Both the position numbers and the translations under genes were made by a program. 64,000 nt of DNA from Romanomermis culicivorax (lineage: Eukaryota > Nematoda > Enoplea > Mermithida > Mermithidae): NCBI GenBank assembly GCA_963922205.1, contig CAWUHX010000012.1:1240001-1304000 (forward strand), written 5' to 3'. This document shows positions 31,403-46,400 of this stretch, one piece after another. Numbering within the stretch: the first letter of the stretch is position 1; each line of letters starts with the position of its first letter. Under the pieces are notes generated by a model, which made no database searches, was not told where the DNA came from, and saw nothing but the letters and a program-made list of their open reading frames with translations.

Positions 31403-34400
31403 TCACACAGGATTTGCTACCAAAAAATTTTTCATTTCGGAAACTAATGCATTTGCTAAATTCTGAACGAAAGTTACAAAACCTCGAGTGACAGGGAATA
31501 GAGGGAACGGCAGTGACGAAGAATCCGACTCTATTGAAGACAAACTGTCGCGATAATAGTTTTCCAACGTTTTCGTAATTCTGAAAACAGCAATGAATTA
31601 GACGTCTGAGACAAACTCGCGTGGCATAGAAATCAAACTAAATATCAACTATGCCGGATTCCAGTGTCAGACTTTCAATTTATACAATAAATCAATATTG
31701 TGCCGTAAGAAAAGATGCTGAATCTTTCTCAAGTTAAAAACTATACGGATACAAATTTAGGATATTAGATTTTTCACAATCTCATTTTCAAAACAAGTTT
31801 CCATAATATGGAAAATCAGTGCAGCGTTATCCACCATTATCTGAACTCAACACTTCAAGCCTAGAAAGCAATCTATGATATCTAATTGTATACCTGTCTA
31901 TATTTTTTCGAATATGGTTTGCGAGTTCAACCTTAAATGGATCAGGTGGAGATTGCAGAACTTTGCGGAAACTCTAAAAAAAATAAAGCATTCCCCAAGC
32001 TTAGAATCGAGCATTATGATCTGGAGCAGAACAGCATGAAACTGATCAGCCAACAATTTACAGGACGCATTTGACAAGAAACTGATCAGCCAAAAACTTA
32101 CAGAACGTATTTGACGAAATGTTAAATAGAGAAATAACAAAACATGGTTTTAACTGAATGGAAGGCATGTATATTCATAAGCACAGTGGAATATAAGAAA
32201 ATTGTGCTATACTTCTAAGGATCGTAAAATGATCATCTCGTTATAGTCACGTGATTTTGACATCCCAGATTTGGTAGCTTTGTCCTTTTCGAATCCAGGT
32301 TCATTATAGTATGGTTCCGGCACCAGAATCAAACCTAATGTGCAAACACATTTTGAGAAACAGCTTTTGACAACTTCGAAAATTTGCTTACTTTGGATAG
32401 AAATAAATACCTGCAGTAAAGTCGATGAAGGCGTCCACAGCTCGGTTTCCTTAAAAACAAAATTTTCGACAATTCGGGAGAGATTAACTAAACGCGCATT
32501 ACATTTCCTTCCCATGTTCCCAACAGGCTTAAACAAACCATTCCGTCTTCGTATAGATTCGGATTCAATGAGGCTGACATCGATTTGAAAAATACATGAG
32601 GCGGCCGGTTGGGATATGTATCCTTCAATCGAACATCGAAGAAAAATGGGCAATCGGCGTAAGGTGTACCCAGAGGGCCGATGATCATACAGGAAAATAA
32701 ATCCATTCTTTAAAAATGAAACGTATTACTATACACGCATAAGCATTTCAGAAAAATGTCTGCGCTTCGAGACATTGAACTGTTCACATGTTCATAAGAT
32801 ATAATCTTGTGAAGGAAAACATAATGTTAAGCAATTTTCAATTTAAATATTGCACATCCCCATGATGAGGAAAGCATTGAAAAAAAACGGATGACTCCGG
32901 AACTGGGTAAACGCTATAGTAAGCGTTAACGTTCTGAAGCGCAAAATTTCTCTAAAATCATGCTTTCGCCGACACTGTTGATGACATTTCGAAACTGTTT
33001 ACCTGTCATAGTAAGCCTTAACATAGATTCCTTCTGGAAGCGAATTCCTCAACAATCGAACATCTCTATTAACAGCTACAACAAAACTTTTGGGAATGTT
33101 CGTATCGCTTAATTTTTTCTTTGAAAAACGATGCACTTCAGGAACTTGGGGCAGAAACTCTAAGCGTTCGACGTTTCTTGTATCAGAGGAGGAAGATTCT
33201 TCGACAAAATTTTGTCTATCGATCAGGATTTTCTCTACACGCGATGGTGATGTGTCTCTAAATTTTATCCCATCCAGGTCCAAATTTTCGACGACACGTT
33301 TCGGTATTTTTGCAAACATATCTTGTAAATCTTCGCCGAAAAATGCTTTCAGAACTATCATTAATCGGCAATTAATCGATAAGATGGAAAAACATATTGA
33401 GTCGCCGACGTCGTTACAAAATCGCAGCAAGTCGTAATTTCCGTTGAACAGTGATAAGGAATCATTAGTTTGGAAATGGATTTCCAGTACTTGCATAGTT
33501 TTGTCGATGAGACATTTTGGTGATGAGTTAGCATCATTCTATAAATGAAACAATATAATAAAGCGCAATGTATGAATAACAAATACGAATAAAATACAAG
33601 AAATAAATTCAAAACATCGCAACAACTTGAAGTGAATGAGGTGTGCCGTTCAAATTTTTTACATTTGCGGAAGAAGCGTAAAATAAGTATTCAGTACGCC
33701 CGAATTTATCAATTCCGGATGACAGAGAACCATTTATGGAAGCTATTGTTAATATTCTAAAAACCTGTAAGGCTATATAAGTGTATTCCGATCATTTTTA
33801 CCCAGCTTAGAAAGTGAGTGCACGTAAAAAGTTACACTGCACTAAATCCACTGAATTGAGCTTACTTACAATAAAATAGTTTTTAGAGTCAAACTGGCAT
33901 CTTCGGTTAAGAAATGAACGCAATATGATCAACTTTGAGAACATACTGGCACTTGCAATTATATGTTTGAGAACAACAAACCAAGATGCACCAATTTTAT
34001 ACATATTAGAAAAATAAGCCGCGGAATACGAAAGAAAAATGCTGGGCATGATCAAAAATGCGAAATTCTCGCACTTTAACAGGGATATATTCGTTTTTAA
34101 CATCAAGTTATGGCCCGATCGAGTCTGCAAATGTATAATGACAAATTAATTCTTCAATTTTACCGATTTCATTATTTACAAATTCATGGATTACCACATC
34201 ATTTACAAAACTTTCGCCACCAATTATCTGAATATAAATATGGTCAAACGACAATCACAAGAAATATTAGGGAAATTTAGAACATTCTTCTGTGAAATAT
34301 TTCCAACCTTTTACAACGGCTTTGGTGACCAGATTGTAGATGCATATCCTGAAGAGGCTTGACATATATTTTGTACTTCAAGCTAACAATACCTAATACC

Positions 34401-37400
34401 TGGGGCTTAAAGATATTATGTACTATGATCCTGACTTTGAACAAATGTTGACGCGAAACTGACCTCAGTTCGGCCCCACCAGTCTGAAGCACGATTCAAA
34501 TCCTCTTCTTTCTGATGGAATAAACAAAAGCACGGCAAATTAGTAGCTTTTTCATCGTTGGCCAAAATGAGCAGCAAAAAAAGTTGACACGTGGCTGAGT
34601 TCGGTAAATCATTCATGTCTATAGTCGACCAACCGCAAAGATCTGCATTTTTATCCCCGTAATCGGACGAACTTAGAAAATCCCGGACGCTTTCAGTGGC
34701 CGGTTCGTTGATCGTAGCCAACGTTAAAAGAGCAGTCAATAATGAGAAGCCCGTTTTTACTGTTGACAAAAGATTTTCTATCTCTTCGATAACTTTTGGA
34801 TCATTTCGTTGAAATTCTGAAAAATAAAAAAAATAATCATAAATTCGGAAAAAAAGTGAATGCTTCAAAATTCGTTTTAAAAATCACGGATTTTGTTACC
34901 AGCAATGAAAATCCTAAATAGAAATATTCGTAGATTAGTAGAATTAAGGATTTTTGATATAAGTGTTAAATTTTCGAACGCGTAGTAATTGATGATGTAC
35001 GTATGTGTTAAGGGTAACAAGCAGAGCACCCCATGGGGGGTATGGGGGGGGGGTATTACCCCGGTCTTGGATTTGGAAATTCATTTACTACCCCCATAAA
35101 AACAGCTCACTATAGCAAAAAATTATGGTAGACCTCATCCTCCCCTCAATAGGTTATAGTAATTCGAAAAAATGCACAATGTGTGCTTGAGATGAATTAC
35201 TCACTGGCGTTTTTGACACATTTACTAAGCAAATGATAATAGGAAAGTATGCAACTTCTGTGCCATACACAGCGATTTTTAGGAAAGGATATCAGCACAT
35301 TAATATATACCACTTGTAGGAAATCATTATATTTGGGAGATCAAATAATGACTTATGTATATGTGATTTATCAGAAAATCGCCCTTTGGGAAGAAAAACA
35401 TTATGTTCTTAAAATTCTTCATCTTCATGCTCTCCTTTCCTTTCTGTGTGCATATGGTTACCCAAGCTGTGGCATACTTTCCTACTATGAGTTGAGACAT
35501 GCGAGGTCCATTGATGTGGATCAGGAGTGGTACCTAGTTTCAAACTCGTGGTTCATAATGTAGTGGGATTAATAATACTTTTCAACCCTTATCAGTGATG
35601 GAATAAGGTCATACTCCTGAAGGTGCTGGTTCAAATGATGTTTCCAAAAGTATGTTGTGCCCGACTCTTGCAATGTGCAGGAATCAGTTGACACGACAAT
35701 CTTCAAAGTGTGACTATTCTATGCGTATAATTACTACATTCAAGTTGTTCTTTGTAAGTTGTAATTGAGAATTGATTTGTGGTGAGAGCACTACACCACC
35801 CCCCCTCTGGAAAAACGTCGAGAGCAAAAAAAAGGTCACAGCATATTTCAAGTACTACCCTTACAATTTACGATTTTACCCCTACCTAAATTTCTGACCT
35901 TGGGGACCTCTGGTAACCAGAATTTCCTTGAAGTCGATTTTCGGACGAAACTATATTTATGATAATTCAAATTTTTATACCCTGAAGTTTATCGTCAATC
36001 GCTTCTTCACTCATTTCTTGCAACGTCTTGCAAAATTCTTCCGCTTTTTCTTCGTCCAAATTCATCACGACGGAAATTTTTCGTTCGCTCGCTTTACGTA
36101 CTACCGATGTATTTTCACTTATAAACGACCTTTTACTTCTATACTCATCCGACGCCGTATCATTATCACTTTTTGCCGCATTTCTGTTTGACAGAGCTTG
36201 CATATCGCTCTCCAACATTTGTACAGCGCCGTTAAAATCGTAAAGTCGATCGGAAATTTGAAAAATCAAGCGATCGCGTCGCAAGCAACGCTTCCAAATA
36301 TCAAAACCGTTTTTGTAGTGTGGATTATCGACCAATTTCGCTTCGTAATCGTCGATGACAGATTTTTCTTCGTCATAAACGACACGTTTGAAACACTTTT
36401 GCATATTGCACTCTTCGTCAGCTAAATCAACGTTGGACAAGCAAGATAAAATGTCTTGATAATTTATCAAAAATCGGCACAGCTGTTTACGATATGAATG
36501 ATCGGACGAATACTGACGAATCAAAGTTAATAATTTCAAAAGGCGAGGTATCATATGGTGTAGGACAGCGACCACCAACACGACGCACTTTTTCCTTTCA
36601 GAGGGACTTAAAATAAAAAATTAAGAGATGAAAATCAGGTAACAAGCATGTTTAAGTGGTATAAATTATTTTTAAAAAGTCAGGAAGACGACACTTATTA
36701 GATAGTATCAGTTTGAAGTCTACCTCAAAAGATTGATATCCTGAGATGATGTATCAAATTCTTCCATATCGTATTCTGAAGGCGAATAATAGCCTTTCGG
36801 CTGATATTCTTCGCTCATGTCATCGATATATTCATCTTTCCCGTAAGAATCTTCTTCTGCATCGACATCGTTACTGAGAATTTCTTTATCAACAGTCGTA
36901 TAATTTTTAGGAGGCGGAGAAGTTTGAACTTTAATTTGCATTATTTGCCAAGGTTGTAAAGTTTCTTGTCGATATCGTAAAATTTTAGTGCCGCCGAAAA
37001 AATCCGTAAGATGGAGCGAACAATTTTCTCTTTCTTGCATATCAGTGGCACCTATAGGAAAATCGAGTCCGAATTGTTTGCAACACTGAGAGTATCAAAA
37101 TGCCTTAACGTCACAAAAACTAACAAACCACAGTAATGAAAAGCAAGACGTTATGTACTATGTGAATAATCAGCATTCTACCCAAAGGTAGAAATCAGGT
37201 ATCGGATCATTTTTTACGTCGATACTTGAACGTTTTCGAAGAATAAAAGAACGAAAGATTTTGAAAACGGATTTTATAAAATTTTTGACTAAATTGCAAA
37301 GATTAAGAAATTACATGAACAAAATTAAATCCACATACCTAAACATTCTTCAGCCCAAATGACAGTAACTGATCCGTCAACCTCTTTCCGCCGCGCCCAA

Positions 37401-40400
37401 CCGACATTAAGTTGCTTTCGATCCGATTTACTGTTGCCTTTTTCACAGATTTCTGTTTTACATACCAAAACACCGGGAAAATAATTATACTCGGCATAGC
37501 TTGAAATCTCGTAGAAGCTTAACGGATGATTGTTGGAAATTAGAATCGGACGGTCGCATTCACCTATCCGATAAGAATCAATGTCGAAAAGATAAATGTC
37601 GGCCAGAACCATTTTTTCATTATTATTTGCCCGACGCACGATACCAAAGTGATTTCGTTTATTTAAAGATATATGATCGTCAGAAAAATCTTTTTCGGCG
37701 ACAAATCTTGGCAAATCGACGTTCTCCGGAAGTTTGAGCTGAAACGTTTTGTGGTGCAATTACAGCACTTGTACTTAGTTTGTTGTATTTTCGAAACAAA
37801 AATCATGCAAACGAATGTTGTTGTCACAGAATCAACCAATTCATGATTGATAAGCCGATCCTTAACTCGCCAGATGAGTTATTTTCAACTCTGCGCTACA
37901 GCTCCTTTTCTGTATGTTCAGGTTTTAGAACAGGACTCGTGAAATATATAGATTTACCTTTTCGCACGCACTTTCTTTAATCAGTTGACCGTAGTGCATT
38001 TTTTAAAACTTTTGGCTCAAATCAGAAATGTGTATTTTGACAACTAACAAACTTCAGAATTATCAAGCTTCACTTATAAAAAGCTATACGCATTATGAAT
38101 TATGGATTTTGACAACTAATGCTTCCAAAACTATAATTTCCACGTTATGTCACTGCTAAAAAAATGAAAACCAGTGTTATTTTCTAGTTACAGCATGCAC
38201 ATGTATATATTTATACATGTGATTATTGCCTTATCTTCTAAAATTTCAGATTTTCTAAGCTAAAAGCCTTACAATATATTGAACAGTGGAGATATACTCG
38301 ATGCACAAGTAAAACACAGAAATTTAGAAAAAAATCATTTCTATTATTCGAAGAGTGGCAAAAGTGCGTGGTTGTAGGTTACTAGGGCAAGCACTTCGCA
38401 GAGAACGCGCGCCTTTATTCAATCACCCATTCATTTCGAGAGTTCCTGTAATACACCAAAGACGCTTGTCGCGTCACTTACCCTCTTTTTAGCTTTTCGA
38501 GGAACAAATATATACATCGCCGGATAATACTCTTTGGTAGGTGGATAACCGCTGATCATTCTAGGTTTGAGACAATCGCTAGAAATACTCGTTTCATAAG
38601 TGCCATCTTCCCATAGTACATCAACCAGAGTTTTAGAACAAATTGGAGCAAAGAACGTCGCTCGACCTTTCTGTATTTCAGTTTCAATCTGAGATACCCA
38701 AAATGACATTGAATTATTTTGCGAATAATTACAAAAAAAACTGTCGTACATCGTTATCGTCGACAACACAATTAGTCGAGTCAGTTTCGGATGAAAAAAG
38801 ATTCTTTCGCCAGACTTCAGCGGTCAGAATGTTTGTTTTATCTATACTTTCGTCGTAATTGACAATGAAACGGTTAAAGGGTTCATAATCGGTCATATTA
38901 CTGTAATTCGGTATATCCAAATAGAGAATACTACAAAAAAGAAAGACTGAGAGAGCTAGGTGAACACTAACTCCAGACTTAAGGTATTTTACTCTTTCAT
39001 TTCACCTTCGTCGATTTCAGTCTTCAAGGGAGTTTTATCGATATTGTTATCGACGCGATTGTCATGAGCCAGTTTCCTCAGCCACGAAACCATTATTTTT
39101 CGCACTTGGAACTAAAATTGAATAAAAACATTAATCAATGTTGACAATAAAATGAAGAGAAAATGTGAAATTTCAATCGTGCAGTGTAGGCTCCTTCATC
39201 TATTTTTTGTCCAGCAAACTGCTTAAGGCAAGTCATTATAGCTCAGAAGAGAAAATCCTAGCACAGTTTGCTTCTCGGAAGATAGGAAACGTGGGAGGAA
39301 AATTTTCTGTGAAACGATACTCTTAATTATTGAAAAAATCACCAAAACTGACATTCAAAAATCGAATAATCATTCGAGCCATTAAGACAGCATGACTCTG
39401 TACTGAGTTTTTGTTAATGTCTTAGTCACAAACGACGAGAAATTGTGAAGACTATAGGAAAAAATTCGCGAGCGCACATCGCTTATTGGACATTTACCTT
39501 TAAAAAAATACCTTCAACTTGGACTGCATTGGCGCTCCAAGAACGGCAATTAACTTCTTCATCGGTTTCCTTCATTTCAGACAGTGTCGATTTATCAACA
39601 GGGAGAATTTTGGTAGTTTTATCGTCCAGTTTCGGTTGGATAGAGGTCGAGCTACGGGAGATTGTATTTCTGTAATCCGATTCGGCATTGCTGGGCACAT
39701 TTTCAGGAGTAACGATCAATCGTTCTGAAAAACAAAGAAAATAATCCATTCCATATGATATAACATTCAACATTACCCCATCACATGAAATGAAAAAACC
39801 ACTGCTGGATGATGGAAATAGAAAGGAAAAAACACAGAGGCGTCAGATACTTTTTCTCTGGAGGTGGTCAGCTGATGCGACCCATTTACGTGGGAGTCAA
39901 GAGAAGGGAAAACGAATTTTAAACTTCAAAATTCGTTGAACGTCTTATGTTCAATACACAAATGCTCGTATAATTTTTCATTGAGCAGAGGGGTTTCACA
40001 CCATGTTTCACCATTAAACTAGATTTGAATGAAATTAATTCTCAGTCTTAATTTGAACCAATGGAGTAGAGCGTTAGTGTTTTTTATGAAATGCTGTTGC
40101 ACTTGACGATTTATAAGTAAGTGAAAAAACTAATCACAAACCTCCAGGGATTGTTTGTCTGATTCAGCATGAAAAATACTCACTGACGTTCGATTCAGGG
40201 TGAAACTCAATGCTCTCATCGAAAGTCAGAACTGTAACTATTCCACAGCACCCCTTAGGAGGTATGGCGTATTACCCCGGTCTTAGGTTTGGAAATTCAT
40301 TTACCATTCCGACAAGAATAACTAAATGGTCGAGTGAAATGGGACAAAAATAATTTACTGGTATACAAAATTTTGGGACGTGTCATGATGGGTGAGCCAA

Positions 40401-43400
40401 ATTAAAGGAAATGAGAAGTGGGCACTTTTGGAAGGACAAGAAAAGCTTTAATCAGGTTTACCCAAATTCATATCTGAATTCCGCTTTCTACGTGACAAAT
40501 CGTCAGACATGGAACCTGCTTCTGTCCAATGCGCTCTTTGAATTAAGGCACTATTTATTTGCACTTTTTCGCCGGGTATGAGGTCGAAGGCTTGACAGAT
40601 TGACTAAATGAAAGATGAAGTTAAGAAAACTCATTATGTGTCAAATTACATGTAAAAAAATCTTTATGCGACAGATAATATGTTCAAATTCAGTGACATT
40701 GAACCGAAAGATATTTCATATTTCAGTGTTCGTTTTACATTTAGTACGCGAAGTCTTCCAGACAGATTCATACATATTCGCAAAAATTTTCTTTTCGCCT
40801 TAATTCAGCTTCTACGTTATGTTATGTTAATAAATTAATATGATCAAAAGACAGCACATATTGGCCGAAATGAAAATTGAGAAGATATTGTTTTCGTGCG
40901 TCTGTAGACAATGTGGGGATATATTGGTAAGATAATACTTTTATTGGATTTTTTGTATCAATAATTGCACAGAATTCCGCATAAGAAACCTTTTTTCAAA
41001 TTAATACTCATAGTTCAAAGGTTTCAGGTTTCAAATGAAATGCTCGTATTCGTATCAAATTTGATTTTCGGAAGAAAGTTAGTAAATAGATGAAATCGTT
41101 ATTGATTAAACAAGCACAACATGTTATTAAGGGAAATTGATATAGGAGAAAGCCTTTCGCCAGAAATTGACGAGCATGTGTGACCACCTAAATTTGCCAA
41201 TCATACGGCTATCACAGGGCTAGGTATAAGAAACATTATTTCCAGAGTTGAAAATGCCTATTTTTTAGTTTTCCAACTTTTGAAGTAAAAATTTTGATTT
41301 TTTCTCCAATGGTCTCTAAATAAATTTTGGGTCAGCCGGCCATAAAAAGACCGGCTGACCACCTCTCGCCGAGATCTCAGAGCTCAATTAAGTTCACTCA
41401 TAATGGACACTGGATTAAGGAGTTGTTGTCGAGCATCATTGACAAAGTTACCATGAACATACCTGCCCTGTCACACCTTTAAACAAAAAATCCGAAAAAC
41501 CTTGAGTATCAGTATTTTCCGCGTAAAACCTAAAAGGAAAGCTTTAACAAAAAATACGCAATTAAACTAGGTATCACTCACTCTTTACCATCATCAAGTC
41601 GAAAATACCATCTAGCAACGAAACTGTAACATTGTCCAAGCCAATGCTTGTATATGATTGGCACAGTAGATCCGTGGGCTAATTTCTACAATAAAATATA
41701 AAATTGAATGGAGCTTAGGCGCATAACGGAAAGATAAAAGATTACACTTTTCTGAAAGAATAATGTTTACATAAGTAGGTATATACAGGTTATCTTAGTA
41801 AATACGACAGAAATATAGACTTCCGTCCATTCAGCTCACTTGCAAAACGGACGTGGGCCTCAATCGAAGATTATCGACTTTTGTCAGAATAAATTTGCTA
41901 TTCGGTAAAATGAAGCCGTCCACAGAACAGCGAACATTCTTAATAGTTCCATAATTTCGACTTCCATCTAGGCGATAAACGCCATTATTTTCTACGAATG
42001 AAAATCTAGCGCTGCAAGCCGAAACCAATTTCTAAGTATAAATAAAAAATTATTGATTCAAACTGAATCAGCCGAAAAAGTAACGATAAAGAAGCACGGG
42101 TTAAACTCAAATCAAACATGAAATAAAATCTTTTTGTGGGATGCCTAGAAACTTTTTTCTTCATTTGAGTACATGCCTCAGTATAACGTTCTCTTAAATT
42201 TCGAAAGATCGGTGAATCATTTTGAGAACTACAAGGATTTTCATCTACCGCAAATTGGCACATCTAATCAAATATCAGTAAATGTAGAATCAATGAGCTG
42301 GTAGCTAAACTGAGAGATGTATAACTATCGTAATCGGAAGGTGAAAAATGCATCGAAATACTGGTGAAATTTCATAAGTCTAACTCTAATGAATGCTTAA
42401 CAGAGTGTCTCTGTCTCAAGTGCAACGCTAAGATATCTTTTTCATCGGTTACATCAATTACGCAAAATTGAACAAGAAGTTCAATCTTACATGCCTGCCG
42501 CTATGATTGAAGACACACTGTTTTCACTCTCAAAAGTCAATTTAGGTAGAAGAAAATTTGGTAAAGGATAGCAGACTGTTGGGTGTGTTCGATGCAGAAA
42601 AAGATATCAGGATTGCTCTTGTCGTTGTCATAAATAGTGGCCAGAGTTTTATTAGTGATTTCGATGAAAATTTTTCATGATCATTTGCGGCACTCCGTTC
42701 GCCAACGTGGAGGATAATAGACCATTGAAATGCGTTGGGTGCTTAGATTCTCTCTTTTCTTGATATACTTGTGTTGTTAGATGCATTTAGCATCTCAAGC
42801 ATCCCAAAGGTATGATATTTAATTATCTTATCAATATTTTTGTGTGAAATTACAGCAAAATTCAAACCCGAATAGCTCCACAAATAAAGCGCAAATCTGA
42901 TTGAAACTTTAATAAATGTTGGACGAAAATGAATCAGAACAATATAAAAAGATTTGCGCCCAAATTTTTTCAGTGGGCTCAGCAGAGTTTTTCCGCACCG
43001 GTCGATCCGTAAAGTACGGAATTCATGGAACTCTAGAAAAAAATTCCGTTTTGCACCGGGTTTCATAACAAAATCACACAAAAAAATCCGTACCGTAGGG
43101 AAAACTCGATAAAAGTTTTCCGTACAAGCCGAAAACCAATCCCTCTTGTACGGAAAAAAAACATTGTGGCTCAGTTGACTTCTTGGACATTTTTTTCATA
43201 TTGTTTTTGATACTATTTCATAAAAAATGTAAAATGCACCATTGTGGCATAACGTTAAATTGTAGAGCATAGTTTTCTGAACATGACGAATATCCAACTG
43301 AAAAGTTGTTTCTTTCATGGCCTCAATGCCGTGCACATACAAAAAAACCAAAGCATTAAAAATAGTCTTATTGTAATTATGTGATTGCGAATTTCGATTT

Positions 43401-46400
43401 TTAGGCAGAATGAATGTCACAGCGATATTCAGCGCAGAAAACTATCAAAAACAAATGACTTTGGAGTCTAATTTATTTTAGACTTCTCAAAGTTGCGTCT
43501 TAATTGATGGAGCCCGCCATAAAAAAATATGGTGGACTCTAACAGGATATTCGTACTTCAGTTCCGTCGAGTGGACTGGAATCGCCGTTTTTCGGATAAC
43601 TTGTAAAGTTAACGAGATGATAAGTTGAAACGCTTTCTAGATACGTATCATTTTTCAGTTCCAACAATGCTTTCGATTCCTTCAGACCTAGAAAAATCAA
43701 ATGATAGCGAAGATGAATCGTGGATTCAGAACGTTTAGAGAGCATTCATCGTACAACCTACGCTTATCAAACAAAAGCATAAACCGTATTGTCTTGATAC
43801 AAAATTTTGTGAATGAATAATATAAATCAGAGCAGCCCATAGGTGGTAAGGGGAGGGGTATTATCCCGGTCTTAGGTCTGGAAATACGTCTACTACTCCG
43901 GTAGGAATGGCTTACTGGTCGCGTGAAATAGGACAAAAATGACTTATTGGTACACAAAATTTCGGAAAGTGTCATAATGGGTAAACCAATTTGAATGAAA
44001 TGAGTAGGTTGGCACTTCTAGAAGAACTGCTATTGGCTATTTTTAGAGTGTGTGTTCAGTATTAAGAGAATGTGTTTAGGGTTTCCACAGGTTTGAAAAT
44101 GTAAATACTGCATAAATAATTTTGATGTGCGAGAGTGGATAAATTGACAGCTGTACAAAACCGCTGGTTTTTGTAGGAGACAAACATATTTGGCTCCGTG
44201 CGAAGATTTTGTGGTATGTTTGTAAATAGTAGAGATACATTTTATCGAGATTACAGTTTCCTGACGCCTTGCGTAGGAGTCTATGTTGTAATTCTTAGGA
44301 TTGGCCAATCCCGCATTGTCTCCCAAATTGTGCTTCTTTTGGAGTTTTGGAAAAGGAAAAATGTTCAGAAAAGGCGACAATGTTGATTATTGGACGCACG
44401 AAAAACAATTTAGGTGCGTTTTACAAAGTACTGTGAAATGGGCCACGGTGGACAATAAGTCATTTTTACTTCGTACATTGCTGTACACCTACTGCATTCA
44501 GGGAGCCACTAAAATATACACTCCCTGCAACCTCACACAGCGAGGAAAAAAGGTGAAGGAGGCCTGCGAAAACTAATACACGAACCATGTACTATTTTAC
44601 CCCTATCTAGATGTCTGACCTTGAGGACGTCTCATAAAAATATATAAAATATCTAATAATCGCGCCAGATAAAGGACAAAATCTACTGCTCTGTTTGGGC
44701 ATCCAAAATAAATGCAACTCATACGGTCATGCGGAGACAGCCGTTTTAGCTCATGAAGATCAGGACCGTAGCCAGAAACTCTAAAATAGCTTATCCCCAA
44801 AAGTCACTCAAAAAACTTGATAGAACAAAAAACATCGACTTGCATCTACGTGAAAAAAAATCGACCTGATGGAATGTTGCGATTTGTGCACATTCCTAGT
44901 CATCACTAGGGCTCGGCCAGAATCAGGTTTCCACGGAATCGGGACAAGACGTACGCGGTAAGAATTTTCCATGGAGGAGGGTCATCGGACTTTTCATCCA
45001 GGAAGAGTAAGAGTGAGTGATCAAAAAACAAAAAACTCCACAAGCATGTTTATAATACGTAATATGCATAAAAATAATCAGAAAAACTGTATTCAAAAAA
45101 GTTCAGGCTATGTTCGCCTATTTTTTGGACAAGAGAGGGTGTCCAAGGTCTCAGGCAGGAGGGTTTACCCCTACGTGCATGCATGATATCGATGAAGATT
45201 AAGTCAATCCCGGTCGGAATCGGGATTAATGTAAAAATTTCATAAATGTTCAAAATTTATCGGTTCTTTCATTCTCTCAGTTCGGACCATACATGTAACG
45301 GAGCCCCGAGGTCTGGGGGGGGTGGGGCCACTTTTTTTGGGCCGGAGGTCAGTAATTCCCAAAATTTAGGGGGGAGGAGTCTCTGAAGGGAAAAAATTCG
45401 AATTTTTTACGAAAAAATTTCCAAAAAAGGTTCAAAAAATAGTAACTTTTGTCTAAAAAGCGATAAAAAAATGTATTTATGCCGCAAAGCGCCGGAAAAA
45501 TTGACGTTCTTCACCATTTTTTGTTCAAAAATTGACATTTTCCATCAAAAAATTGACATTTTTCAGTATTTTTCCGACCAAAAGTATGGGGGTCCCTAGG
45601 GCTACCATATAGCTAGCCATAGGATTGGAAAATCCTGGGGGGCGGTCGCCTAATGGCTAACCATATGGTCGACGATTTCTGGTAGGGGGGTTCCCATAGC
45701 ACTCCCCCCCCCCCAATTACATGTATGGTTCGGACTTTTCTACAAGTGTCATATGTGAAGCTAATCAATATTGTACCAAAATTCCGAGAGGATTTCTTGA
45801 TACCGTAAGCTATAAATTTTCATTAGCTGGGAAGAAAAACAAATGACAGCGGTTCTGATTAACAAAAATTTTATCATTACTGTCGAGTGATTTCGACCCG
45901 ACTCCTGGGGCCATATGTTAAAAGACAGTACTCCTAGGTAAATGCTATTAAAGCACATGCTAGGTTTAACATAAACCCACATTCGTATGGTCTTAGTGCT
46001 ACGAAGTCACAACAGTTAGACTCTTGGCATATCAACTCGCTGCTACTTAGACAAAAATACACATTTTCAGGGCAGATTATGCACAAGCTAGTCTCACCCT
46101 TGAACTCTGGAACTTTTCAAACGGATGATTTCACCTGAAAACCGAAATCAACGCCTACTTAGGTAAAATTCTGCTCAAATCGAATTTTAGCATGATTAAC
46201 TTCCTAAACATTTGTGCTACGTACCCGAATACTTGTTGTCTTGGTTCAAAATACGCAGAAAACTGAATATTGAAAAATTTAAGCTCTTCAAAAAATGATC
46301 CCATTTAGTTTGCTTTAGAATCATCTACGCTAATCAAATGAAACAAATTTTCAAAACATCTAACGTTTTAGGATTTGCAGTTCCTCTATTAGATGTAGGG

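Noticed and set aside
36028-36425. Plus-strand frames over 35,928-36,425
   Set aside because: They are antisense to the long in-phase UBE2O exon at 35,981-36,606.
42153-42263. ATG at 42,263 as the UBE2O start
   Set aside because: It directly follows an acceptor-like AG, but three upstream exons join to it in phase and one resembles the UBE2O N-terminal region. It is therefore kept as internal, with the 5' end left open.
44301-44576. Plus-strand frame of 91 residues inside the CAGAG element
   Set aside because: No transposase motif is present and the other copies of the element do not keep the frame.
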